DNA from: a virus
IMG/VR virus record: IMGVR_UViG_3300001748_000030
Location: 1-23,786 of that record
Length of the DNA stretch: 23,786 bases
Strand: one strand, 5' to 3'
A program made the translations under genes and the position numbers. This document shows positions 8,801 to 16,068 of this stretch, piece after piece. Position 1 is the stretch's first letter; each line of letters starts with the position of its first letter. The notes under the pieces are model-generated. The model had not been told where the DNA came from and did not search any database. It saw nothing but the letters and a program-made list of their open reading frames with translations.

Positions 8801-9923
8801 TTAAGAATGGTATATATGACTCCCATAACTCAATAATGTCTGACGATATCTCTACAACTCCCTCAGTAAATACTGAGTTGATGGCCGTCTGAATACTTTG
8901 TTTGGTTCCTGTCTTTTTGTATAGATCTACTGCATTATAAAGCTGTAGTCTCCACCTATCTGGATCTGAGCCTAGTAAATCCCAACCAATCAAATAAGCT
9001 AACTCTTGCAGATACTCATCTGGGCAGTCTTGGAGGTCATATAGGACTGCTAGTTTATCTACGTCGTTCTGTGCATCTGCAAAAGAGAACGAGAAAGCTT
9101 TTAATAGTCTCCAGAACGGTCCGTTAGATAGTTGCTCTTTCTCGTATTGGCCTAGCTGCTCGAAGATCGACAGTGAATCGAGTAACTTTGTATCAAATTT
9201 ACTAAAGTATTCGTTCGAATAGATAACTTCGTTTATCGTCTTTAGTTTTTCAAGTTGTTGTGTTCCACTCGTGTAAGTAGTCGTGCCTCTTCTAAACTCA
9301 CTTGGAATGTAACCGGAAAAAGATTCATTCTTCCACAGATACTCCGTTAGGCAGTTAATGCCATCAACTAAAGTTAATTCCTCGCCCTTATAGAGTTTAG
9401 TTACAAAGTAATCTGATACAATGGAAGATGGTTGAGTTGATTGGGTATTACCACTAGCTAAGAAATAAAACCAACCTAAAGTCTGGGTAAGGTCGTCTTG
9501 CTCAAAAATTTCTGCGAAACCATTTGTTTGGATTTTTGGTATTAAATCAGTATCAACATACTCTTTAAATGAGGCAGAGGTAGAAAAGTTTGAGAACGAT
9601 TTGCTATCTTTTATTAATATATTACGAAAAAATTCGTAAGGCTTAACATTAGTATAATTAGTTTGCTTTACGAAAAATGGAGCAATTGCTGATAAACTAT
9701 TAATCGCAGGAAAGAGCGTCCCAGCGGAAACCTCAATAATAGAAGAGATATTATTAGCTATATTGATATGAGATTCTACTACATTATCTATTAAGCTATC
9801 AACTTTACCAAAATTGGCTATGTCATCTTCCAGATATAATCTAGGTATTAGCAGTTCGATAACTTCCGAGAAGTTTCTCTTACTATAAGTTTTTCTCGGG
9901 TTATTAAACTTTCTGCTGCTCAT
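5853..9923 (-). CDS. Large baseplate wedge protein with P2 gpI / T4 gp7-like domain
   Basis: The protein has 1356 aa. Residues about 270-355 (from FWRLLKAFSFSFADAQND through WDLLGSDPDRWRLQLYNA to KKTGTKQSIQTAI) carry the pattern of phage tail protein I (P2 gpI), including the K-x-G-T-x-x-[AS]-I stretch. T4 gp7 has a matching core domain and is about 1030 aa, so size and place after gp25 and gp6 suggest the gp7 role: the long arm of the wedge that pairs with two gp6 copies and carries fibres. The remaining roughly 1000 residues have no motif I recognise. The start codon overlaps the stop of the gp6-like gene by one base (TAATG). Codon use changes inside the gene: the N-terminal coding half (8.0-9.9 kb) uses more G+C-ending codons than the C-terminal half. 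The domain call is firm; the exact T4 equivalence is inferred. Confidence 0.68.
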   Translation of the reverse strand: MSSRKFNNPRKTYSKRNFSEVIELLIPRLYLEDDIANFGKVDSLIDNVVESHINIANNISSIIEVSAGTLFPAINSLSAIAPFFVKQTNYTNVKPYEFFRNILIKDSKSFSNFSTSASFKEYVDTDLIPKIQTNGFAEIFEQDDLTQTLGWFYFLASGNTQSTQPSSIVSDYFVTKLYKGEELTLVDGINCLTEYLWKNESFSGYIPSEFRRGTTTYTSGTQQLEKLKTINEVIYSNEYFSKFDTKLLDSLSIFEQLGQYEKEQLSNGPFWRLLKAFSFSFADAQNDVDKLAVLYDLQDCPDEYLQELAYLIGWDLLGSDPDRWRLQLYNAVDLYKKTGTKQSIQTAINSVFTEGVVEISSDIIELWESYIPFLIMYALATESKLFKGFDTWTQRTASDLNIFKYDRQNFETNIRLAVDRILLNLFEDYPDLFRLGGRPFPRNSNLFEFNYRGRNYPIPPFEEIPYYLNCGITPDFVISLVDQLVCFGVEEGFADKVGSYILENTLDSQDEIREENSWLMFASGMSLPPNFDTMLEIIGDEREKYLSLWNGKSSHFYLAFRANDFDFTKVSYESDSKQVILIAAKVAKRFSPAHSIPNFKVVASASSTYDTAYGTLFSLLFFDSVDNLENASRSLVISNYEDRGVDFLGGASQFTEQLARDKYTSLTYGPYTSGLYTSQPRNTFRRRNYRSSLNINGYYDRTGFNPPVFLDSAIRGFTSTSDANLITLGLIPSSMSFVSAFADGGCSSLISSIDPILERCNTTNDSFYYGYYTSATLKTRGYNSLANDEDGSTMYLDRGDLDPFMYLIYRIEEEKIKREAQKIVEDNYELYSSSLFWKNVSGSIANSLLACNTLLSSLDEYRSYTFGQKIHRLFNIYTSAFNYHPLPGYSDDLNKANILTHCYGSILHNSKLDERGNYDLYARNLQDTTRLTLQSLYFSGDASSISAYDTFVYTHPSSLIASSISEFSETIELINSGIMSNVEIIHTARASRLNEFTLYDITSARDSYAFNNPLLKLKAIDGLPRLRFTIKGSNLSEAYGDHRDNSFLTPDHEFRLSIKGLAALDDGSLLTDSRLGIWIHTKAENNQHSWHFNNSGEWELLNYQDVTKEKILSELAHIIQFDDPDIGDVSSLLRPCRAPVSGSVDRAITQFTENYFSTKELKFNTYNKCKKLIVPDAYYKHQGQVHRLDQTYYVEVFMLPTIDNSDKFILLDELSLRNEVLWDYTRIELDPDLLHRMTHPLCSYKKLDLSPADIRTIFRFFNQIAGKDRTEGPLGRSSTKSSYINLPSGGSRLSYRFNPNWFVEEIDNNTCQYVSIRFDSDDPGEGIQEATTPGSEVPTVPLEGELEGLNFGFWFG

Positions 9924-11536
9924 TATACTCTGGTTACGTTAATGGTTAGGTTATTGAGTTGAATAATTTCATTAAAATCAACTTTCACTACCTCTGGGTA
10001 GTTATCTACAGTAGCGAAGATAACATAGTCATTTTGGAAAATTGTTCTTGCTAAGTCTTGAGGGTTAAATTCTTGGCCGAACTCTCTATTACCAATATTC
10101 ATGTAATTAACAATTATATCTCTAATTTCTGTTTTAATAATTTCTTCCTGTTCTCTAATATCTCTATCAATTCTAGCAGTGATGACTAAATCTAGAGTTC
10201 TTATCAAACCATCTACTACTATCACCTCATCCGTTAACATTTTTTTTGGTTCGATCGCCTCAAGTAGTTGCTTTTTAAATGTTGGGGTAGCTTTTCTAAG
10301 TTGCGTGTTACTAGCTCTCTCTAACACATAAATATCAACTATGTTCGCAGATGAAAACGCACGCCTTACTGATGCGGTAGCTTTTCCTACTGAGCCGTAA
10401 TTAGAGATGAAGCTATTAGTAAAGCTTGCATAATCTTGTAGAGTTACAAGTCGATCCTGCCTTCTGAACGTGAGACCTGCATACTTCTTAGCATTTTCTA
10501 CTGTCTCGACATCGGACCCTCCTGTAGCTAAAGAGGTATTTTCGAGAATAGCATTAGCTGTTGTTAAACCCACACGAGCCGAAATTGGGGCGTTTATCAC
10601 TTCAGGTGCGATGTTGCCTCGGGTGCCTCCACCAACTCTGTAAGTAACGACATAGGTGTCTGTTGCATTAGGAGATATTCCTACCCTATTATCACCAAAA
10701 ACTAAAATTCCGTTAAAATCGTCGTCACTAACTATTTGGAATGTTTTATCTGACGGACCAGATGCAAAATAAATATTATCCACTTGACGATAGGTGCCAC
10801 TAGTGGTTGTTTGTCCTGAAACAAATACCTGAACAGATCCTTCTACAATAGGACCTACGTCTAAATCAATTGTCTTAATTCCGGGGCCTCCCCCGAATAG
10901 ACCAGTCTTTCTAACGAAAGAACCTTCCAAAAGAACTAAATTATCATGAACTTTAGCAACGCCTTTATCTCCACCATCACTTGCATCACTTGCTTCTATC
11001 TCTTGGAGAATAATTGAAGTGTCCTTATTTGGCAGATCAACAAGACCATTAGTAACTTTATACAATGTGTATGTAAGAGGTCTGGAGTCTTCTGGGGAAG
11101 TTATGGTTACGGTTCTTTGTGAGAACGGAATTTCTATAAATTGTTGTTCACCGGAGTATGGGCTCACGCTAAAGGTTAGTCTAGCATTTGCTGCTGCGCT
11201 GATAGGTCCTTTCAACCTAACGCCCACAAGCTCTAGCAGCTTTTTAACATTATTTCTTATTTTAGACGTTCTTAGGAAGTTTTCGTTTGCTAAAAAGTCT
11301 GCTTTCATGCTGGTCGTGGCTCCGACATAAGCAACTAAGTCGATGAGCATGACTCCTAGATCAGACTCTACGAAATTGTTATAGTCTAATGGATAAACAG
11401 CTTTGATGTAGTTAACTAAGTTAGCTCGCAGGGTATCGAAGTCTGTCCCAGCAAAATCTATTAAATTAGATTTTTTGGTGGAGCTAATATCAATTAACTT
11501 TAAGAAGTCTGAGTTTACTGTTCCGCTAAATGTCAT
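9923..11536 (-). CDS. Baseplate wedge protein, gp6 / Baseplate J-like
   Basis: The protein has 537 aa. Residues 55-105 hold the hallmark of the family: FVESDLGVMLIDLVAY, then FLANENFLRTSKIRNNVKKLLELVG. Residues around 345-500 (GGSDVETVENAKKYAG, RLVTLQDYASF) match the central part of Baseplate_J/gp6 proteins. In T4, two gp6 copies and one gp7 form the wedge trimer, and gp6 forms the inner baseplate ring that triggers sheath contraction. T4 gp6 is somewhat longer (about 660 aa). The start overlaps the stop of the gp25 gene in an ATGA, so translation is probably coupled. The very next gene encodes the predicted gp7/gpI partner, supporting the assignment. Confidence 0.87.
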   Translation of the reverse strand: MTFSGTVNSDFLKLIDISSTKKSNLIDFAGTDFDTLRANLVNYIKAVYPLDYNNFVESDLGVMLIDLVAYVGATTSMKADFLANENFLRTSKIRNNVKKLLELVGVRLKGPISAAANARLTFSVSPYSGEQQFIEIPFSQRTVTITSPEDSRPLTYTLYKVTNGLVDLPNKDTSIILQEIEASDASDGGDKGVAKVHDNLVLLEGSFVRKTGLFGGGPGIKTIDLDVGPIVEGSVQVFVSGQTTTSGTYRQVDNIYFASGPSDKTFQIVSDDDFNGILVFGDNRVGISPNATDTYVVTYRVGGGTRGNIAPEVINAPISARVGLTTANAILENTSLATGGSDVETVENAKKYAGLTFRRQDRLVTLQDYASFTNSFISNYGSVGKATASVRRAFSSANIVDIYVLERASNTQLRKATPTFKKQLLEAIEPKKMLTDEVIVVDGLIRTLDLVITARIDRDIREQEEIIKTEIRDIIVNYMNIGNREFGQEFNPQDLARTIFQNDYVIFATVDNYPEVVKVDFNEIIQLNNLTINVTRV

Positions 11537-11997
11537 AATCTAACACCCACTTCAAAAGTAGATTGAGCATCTCCTCGCAGTTGGCACCACAAAGAAATTT
11601 TAACTCCAGGAATACTCAAATTACCTGTTTCTTCGAAAGAAGAAATTTTTATTTTTAGTATTTTTACATTAGGCAGATACTTCGTAATAGATCTGACAAT
11701 CCTCTCTCTGATCTGCTCTTTTAAATCCCCATCTGCTTGCTCAAATAAAAGTGATTTAAGAGAAGCTCCATAATCAGGAGTCATTAGTCTCTCGCCACGT
11801 TCAGTTTTTAATATTTGAATAAGGCAACTTTTAGTTGCTTCTACATTAGTGCATTTAGAAAAATAGCCTCTACCATCTCTCGCGATTGGATATTTAAATC
11901 CTATGAGATTCGTATACACCTTATTAGTTGTAGAGTTCCTAACTTCGGAGTTAGAAACTAAACCTCTAATCTCTGTTGTTTCTCCTATATTTTTCAT
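11533..11997 (-). CDS. Baseplate wedge protein gp25-like
   Basis: The protein has 154 aa, the usual size for the GPW/gp25 family (T4 gp25 is 132 aa). Residues 61-80 (QILKTERGERLMTPDYGASL) carry the conserved signature in which a Glu-Arg pair precedes a turn and the D-Y-G motif. It is followed by LKSLLFE and by an amphipathic helix EQIRERIVRSITKYLP leading into a beta strand. gp25 joins the sheath to the inner wedge. The family is sometimes labelled lysozyme-like, but no catalytic role is implied here. Start and stop codons overlap those of both neighbours by ATGA. No clear Shine-Dalgarno sequence is visible, so coupling to the preceding gene is likely. Confidence 0.87.
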   Translation of the reverse strand: MKNIGETTEIRGLVSNSEVRNSTTNKVYTNLIGFKYPIARDGRGYFSKCTNVEATKSCLIQILKTERGERLMTPDYGASLKSLLFEQADGDLKEQIRERIVRSITKYLPNVKILKIKISSFEETGNLSIPGVKISLWCQLRGDAQSTFEVGVRL

Positions 11998-14633
11998 AGT
12001 GCAATATTTTTATATAGTTTACTTTGGATCGAATAGTTAAATTCAACTTCGGTGCTTGACAAAGGTTTTCTATAGAATTTAGTGCTACCTAGATAACCTC
12101 TAAGACCACTAGTAACCCCATTAAATTCTCCGCCCATAAAATTACCGTTCAGAGCCATACCGTCTGTATATCCTCCACCAAGAATCCAAGGGGTAAAGTA
12201 TTGATTCAGGGTTGGTCCATACTTGAGGGACTCTGGTGCGCTCTGGCCTACTGAGCTAGTATTATACTTGAAGGAATTGCTAAATACAATAGAGGGAAGT
12301 CTTGGTGGGGCATACGCCCTAGTCCCAAAAACTTCGCTAATTGAAGATGTGGCTAAAACTTCTTTATCCAGATACAAAATTATCTCATTCTTCTCATAAT
12401 CTAGAGTAAAAGCTAAATCACAGAATTGCTGAGAAACCTTCCATAATGAGTTACCTGACTCTGTGGTCGAGGAGGCTGGGACAAACATCCCATACCAACC
12501 ATCTGCGTAACTACAGTCCCTTGTGATGAATCCAATAGAAGTTTCATCATAGCTAATTGTTGGTGCGATTAGGAAACCTGCGGAGGATGCGTCATTAGTG
12601 TCAGCAGCGTTTGATGGAAGGGTTTCGTTGGTCCACCGAATATCTCTAGTAAAGCCTACTATTAATCCTCTCGTATACTCAGATAAGTAACGAGCTTGAA
12701 TATTATTAATATTTTCTGTTCTTATCGTAGCGTTTGGGTGTGTTCCTGTATTTTCACAAGATAAAATTAATCTGTATAGAGAGGAAGCATCATTATTAAA
12801 CCAACCTGAGTTAGCTGAAAGATCAGGAACGTAAGCCCAAGTTTCGAAACTAGCTCCATTCAAGTCATATAGCCAGTCTTGATATTCTGATGTATCAGGT
12901 AATTTAACATAGCTACCTAATCCCGAGATAGAGGTTCCGTTATTCCTAGTGATTCCTTCTAGATAAACAGAAGCAAGGCCATACTTGAAGATATCCTCTT
13001 GGGAGCCACCGACTAACTGAGCGTTATTGTAATCATCCGTGCTCACACAGTTCAAGACTGTAAAGTCTGTCCCAGACGGATCTGATATTTTGCTGTTTAA
13101 GAAGTTGTAAATTGCAAATAGATTAGATGTGATCACTACATCACTCATACTTAGTTCTGCTGCACTAGCCTCAGAAACACCAGAAGAATCTGTGAGGATA
13201 GCTCCGATTCCGATCTCTGGGACTGACAAGAACTCCAGTTGAGAGTCTGCGCCTTCCCAAGCTTTTGACACAGCGAAGGTTGGGTTCAAGGGTAAGACAA
13301 TGCCCGATACTTCATCTTGACGTAAAACTAAACCTCTTTGCCTATCCAGAGAGAGTGATATGTTGCAGTCCTGTAAGTAAGAGAAGTCATTGATCGGGAC
13401 TTTCCCTGGGGCGAAGCTTATATTCTTACCGAAAACTTCGTTGACCTTAGTTGCGATTTCAATCTGCTTCTTTCTTCTTCGAATCTTATCTTCATGGTAA
13501 GCGACTTCGCTGATAAGAGATTGTTTGAAGTTATCAACAATGGCTTGTGAAGAACCTCCAGAGATAAGTTGATTAATGTAGGAAGATAAGTCCAGAACTC
13601 TTTTTTCTTTATTGCCGTGAAGTAATCGTAAGAAGTGATCTTTCTCATAGTGATCCTTTAGTTGTATACTATCATCGACCTTATTTACATCAAATATACT
13701 GTTTAACCACTTGTTGAAGCTTTCACTTGAAACTTGATCTCCCTTACCTCCAAGGCTAGGTGCATGATCAAACTTCCAACGATCTGCTGCCTCGATTAAA
13801 GTGTCCTTCGATCTAAGGAAGGTCAGCACGGGCTCTAAGCCATCATCTGTTTGTGAATCATAGTATAGACCATCGACACTCAATAGGTATTGTCCTTCTA
13901 CACTTATTGGAGGTCCAAAGACTAGACGAATAATGTCCTCATCTCCTGGTGCTGGCGGCATTACGGTAAATCCGAAGCCTGAAGGGTCGGACGCTACCAT
14001 CGGTTCTAAGAATGGGTTTTCAGCTCTTCTTTGGAATTCATCATTTAGTTTTCCTTGTAGAGAGTTTATTGCTTGGATAGCTTTCAGAATTTCTTGCATT
14101 TGTGCCCTATATCGGGCGAACTCTGCTTCAGCAAGCTGTCTGTATCTATCAGAGTAATCAGGAGGTAGGTTACTGGCAAAGGGTCCTCCTGGGCCGTTTA
14201 GGAACGAGTTAAGGCATTCGATAATCTCTTCTATTTGGGCAATTGCCGTAGTGACATTAGTGTATAGCTGTGCTCCGGCAGCAGCGGCTGCTGAAATAGC
14301 TCCTACCATTCCTCCGATTCCTGCTAAAAGTCCATTTAGGCTTGCTAGGGAAGAATCCGAAAAAAATCTAAGAAATCCATTTTCCGTATCAAAACTTAGG
14401 ATGCCTAGTTTCTCATTAACATAGTTTAATAGTTCAGCAAAAAATTCGTTAGCTTTAGCTGCGGCTTCGTCCGACAACTCGCTAATGAATACTAGCAAAG
14501 GTGATGGCAATAAGGCTAACATCTGAGAAGTCAGATTAAGTAAGCACGAAGGCATACCGAAGGTGGTTCCTAATGCACCTAAAGTATCCCCTGAGCCTAA
14601 TGATGTAGCTAGTTGTCTGAAGTCGAATGCCAT
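11994..14633 (-). CDS. Structural protein with C-terminal concanavalin A/LamG-like domain
   Basis: The protein has 879 aa. The N-terminal third is hydrophobic and helix-rich, with an alanine run GAISAAAAAGAQL near residue 120 and a Gly-rich stretch GLLAGIGGMVGA just before it. A charged helix (QSLISEVAYHEDKIRRRKKQIEIATK) lies near residue 375-400. The last 300 residues have the look of a LamG/ConA-like jelly roll: a FETWAYVPD strand, LIVGFTRDIRW, a DYEKNEIILYLDKE strand pair, and a final GYLGSTKFYRKPLSSTEVEFNY, which is the typical closing strand of such domains. No T4 counterpart is recognised. Its place between spike and gp25 argues for a baseplate-associated part that may touch the cell surface. 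The gap to the upstream spike gene is 25 nt, without a strong Shine-Dalgarno sequence. Confidence 0.65.
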   Translation of the reverse strand: MAFDFRQLATSLGSGDTLGALGTTFGMPSCLLNLTSQMLALLPSPLLVFISELSDEAAAKANEFFAELLNYVNEKLGILSFDTENGFLRFFSDSSLASLNGLLAGIGGMVGAISAAAAAGAQLYTNVTTAIAQIEEIIECLNSFLNGPGGPFASNLPPDYSDRYRQLAEAEFARYRAQMQEILKAIQAINSLQGKLNDEFQRRAENPFLEPMVASDPSGFGFTVMPPAPGDEDIIRLVFGPPISVEGQYLLSVDGLYYDSQTDDGLEPVLTFLRSKDTLIEAADRWKFDHAPSLGGKGDQVSSESFNKWLNSIFDVNKVDDSIQLKDHYEKDHFLRLLHGNKEKRVLDLSSYINQLISGGSSQAIVDNFKQSLISEVAYHEDKIRRRKKQIEIATKVNEVFGKNISFAPGKVPINDFSYLQDCNISLSLDRQRGLVLRQDEVSGIVLPLNPTFAVSKAWEGADSQLEFLSVPEIGIGAILTDSSGVSEASAAELSMSDVVITSNLFAIYNFLNSKISDPSGTDFTVLNCVSTDDYNNAQLVGGSQEDIFKYGLASVYLEGITRNNGTSISGLGSYVKLPDTSEYQDWLYDLNGASFETWAYVPDLSANSGWFNNDASSLYRLILSCENTGTHPNATIRTENINNIQARYLSEYTRGLIVGFTRDIRWTNETLPSNAADTNDASSAGFLIAPTISYDETSIGFITRDCSYADGWYGMFVPASSTTESGNSLWKVSQQFCDLAFTLDYEKNEIILYLDKEVLATSSISEVFGTRAYAPPRLPSIVFSNSFKYNTSSVGQSAPESLKYGPTLNQYFTPWILGGGYTDGMALNGNFMGGEFNGVTSGLRGYLGSTKFYRKPLSSTEVEFNYSIQSKLYKNIAL

Positions 14634-14658
14634 GTTAATATTCTTAAGTATATAGATT

Positions 14659-16068
14659 TTAGCTAGGAACTATTGATTTCTCGTAATCTGTTAATATGAC
14701 GGGAGGAGTTTCTGCTTTTCTAGCTTCAGGGAGGGGGAGCCTAGTAGAACTACTATAGATAGGTCTTGGGACCTGTTCGTTAACAAAAACTGCTCTACCA
14801 TCAATAATCGTATTTCCTAAAGGTCCTCCCATATCTAATTGACAACTAAATGGGTTTTTTGGTATTGGACTAACTGCCGCTCTGGTAGTATTATGAAGAA
14901 TCTCCTCATAAGTATTTATCACAAAGTCCGGTGAATTCCCTAGAGGTCTCGAAAGTAAACCAACTCCAGGGAAGAACGGTTCTGGATTCGTTGGGTAGTT
15001 AGTCCCTGCGGTAGCTTTAAATACCTCTCCTGCCTGTATATTGACGTTACCTCTAGACTCAATGTTTACTTCTGAGTCTCCTCGAAGGTTTAGCACGTCA
15101 CCCTTAATATAGATCTTTCCAGTTAGGGACTTCAAGATTATGGATCCGTCTGAGCTAATTTGAACAATTGCGCCTTGCTCGAATGGTAATGTAGGAGCAG
15201 AACCGCGAGCTTTAATCATAACCTTTCCTCTATAGTTTTCCTTGTAAAGTAAGTTTTGATTATCGTAAATGCCAAATGGAGAAAGGATCTTACTTAAAAA
15301 TCCATGAGTCTTTCCAGCAGTAATATTAACGTCTCGCCACTCACTCTCAATATTAACATTTCCGTATGGAACAAAAAGAGGAGTTCTAAAGGTGCTCATG
15401 TCTGAAGCGAACCTAGACATCAAACTGTTGAAACCAATTGACCTGTTTCTTATATTAAGATCTTTTCCATCCTCAATTGTTAAGTTGAGAGAAGATCTTC
15501 TAGATATCAAGGACATAGGTCCTGAAGATTTTATGTCTATGGATCGAGCTGCTGGGGGAGGGGGGAATGCAGCAAACTGAGGTGCTGTCTTACCTCTAAT
15601 TAGTATTCCATCACCTTTCTCATTTTCTAGCCTTACCTCACTACTCGTGGGGCTATCTAGAAAAACTAGCTTCTTCCCAAGGCTGCTCTTTAATTGAACC
15701 TTGTAATTAAAGCTCTTCTTATATGCGTGAGAGAATATTAGTTCGTTCCCTATTGGATCTCGAATAACAAATTGTTGAGGAACATCTCGTTTTTCATATA
15801 GTTCTTTTGGGACCTTAGATTCTCCGACAAAAGGTCCAGAATGGAGAACTGATAACAGATACCAAGTAGAAGACTCATCTGGCTGTATGATGAGAACTTT
15901 CTGTTGGGGGGAGGGTATAGCGAAAAGACCTGCGCCTTTTTTGTTCCCAGTAGCTCCCCACGGACTAGCATAGTGAACCTCGTAGATCTCTGATTCTCTC
16001 ACTGCGATAAACTTACCCGTAGAGTCAGAGTCAATATTACTTTCGACTGTTACTTCTAGAACTTTCAT
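14659..16068 (-). CDS. Baseplate central spike protein, gp5/gpV/VgrG-like, without lysozyme domain
   Basis: The protein has 469 aa. Residues 1-95 fit the OB-fold seen in gp5, gpV and VgrG proteins (EIYEVHYASPWG, GLFAIPSPQQKVLIIQ, WYLLSVLHSGP). Residues about 293-346 are short alternating strands with G, D and N at turns (GSIILKSLTGKIYIKGDVL, SEVNIESRGNVNIQAGE), the pattern of the trimeric beta-helix needle that pierces the outer membrane. A proline run FPPPPAAR sits near residue 168. T4 gp5 has a lysozyme domain between these parts; nothing resembling a catalytic lysozyme segment is seen here, so it is closer to P2 gpV or VgrG in make-up. It overlaps the hub gene stop in an ATGA, which fits spike and hub acting together. 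Confidence 0.77.
   Translation of the reverse strand: MKVLEVTVESNIDSDSTGKFIAVRESEIYEVHYASPWGATGNKKGAGLFAIPSPQQKVLIIQPDESSTWYLLSVLHSGPFVGESKVPKELYEKRDVPQQFVIRDPIGNELIFSHAYKKSFNYKVQLKSSLGKKLVFLDSPTSSEVRLENEKGDGILIRGKTAPQFAAFPPPPAARSIDIKSSGPMSLISRRSSLNLTIEDGKDLNIRNRSIGFNSLMSRFASDMSTFRTPLFVPYGNVNIESEWRDVNITAGKTHGFLSKILSPFGIYDNQNLLYKENYRGKVMIKARGSAPTLPFEQGAIVQISSDGSIILKSLTGKIYIKGDVLNLRGDSEVNIESRGNVNIQAGEVFKATAGTNYPTNPEPFFPGVGLLSRPLGNSPDFVINTYEEILHNTTRAAVSPIPKNPFSCQLDMGGPLGNTIIDGRAVFVNEQVPRPIYSSSTRLPLPEARKAETPPVILTDYEKSIVPS

Noticed and set aside
11019-11330. Plus-strand open frame of 103 codons
   Set aside because: It is antisense to the conserved N-terminal part of the gp6-like gene and has no protein-like features or ribosome site.
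11533-11997. gp25 as an active lysozyme
   Set aside because: The family was once called lysozyme-like, but it is a structural wedge component and no catalytic motif is visible.
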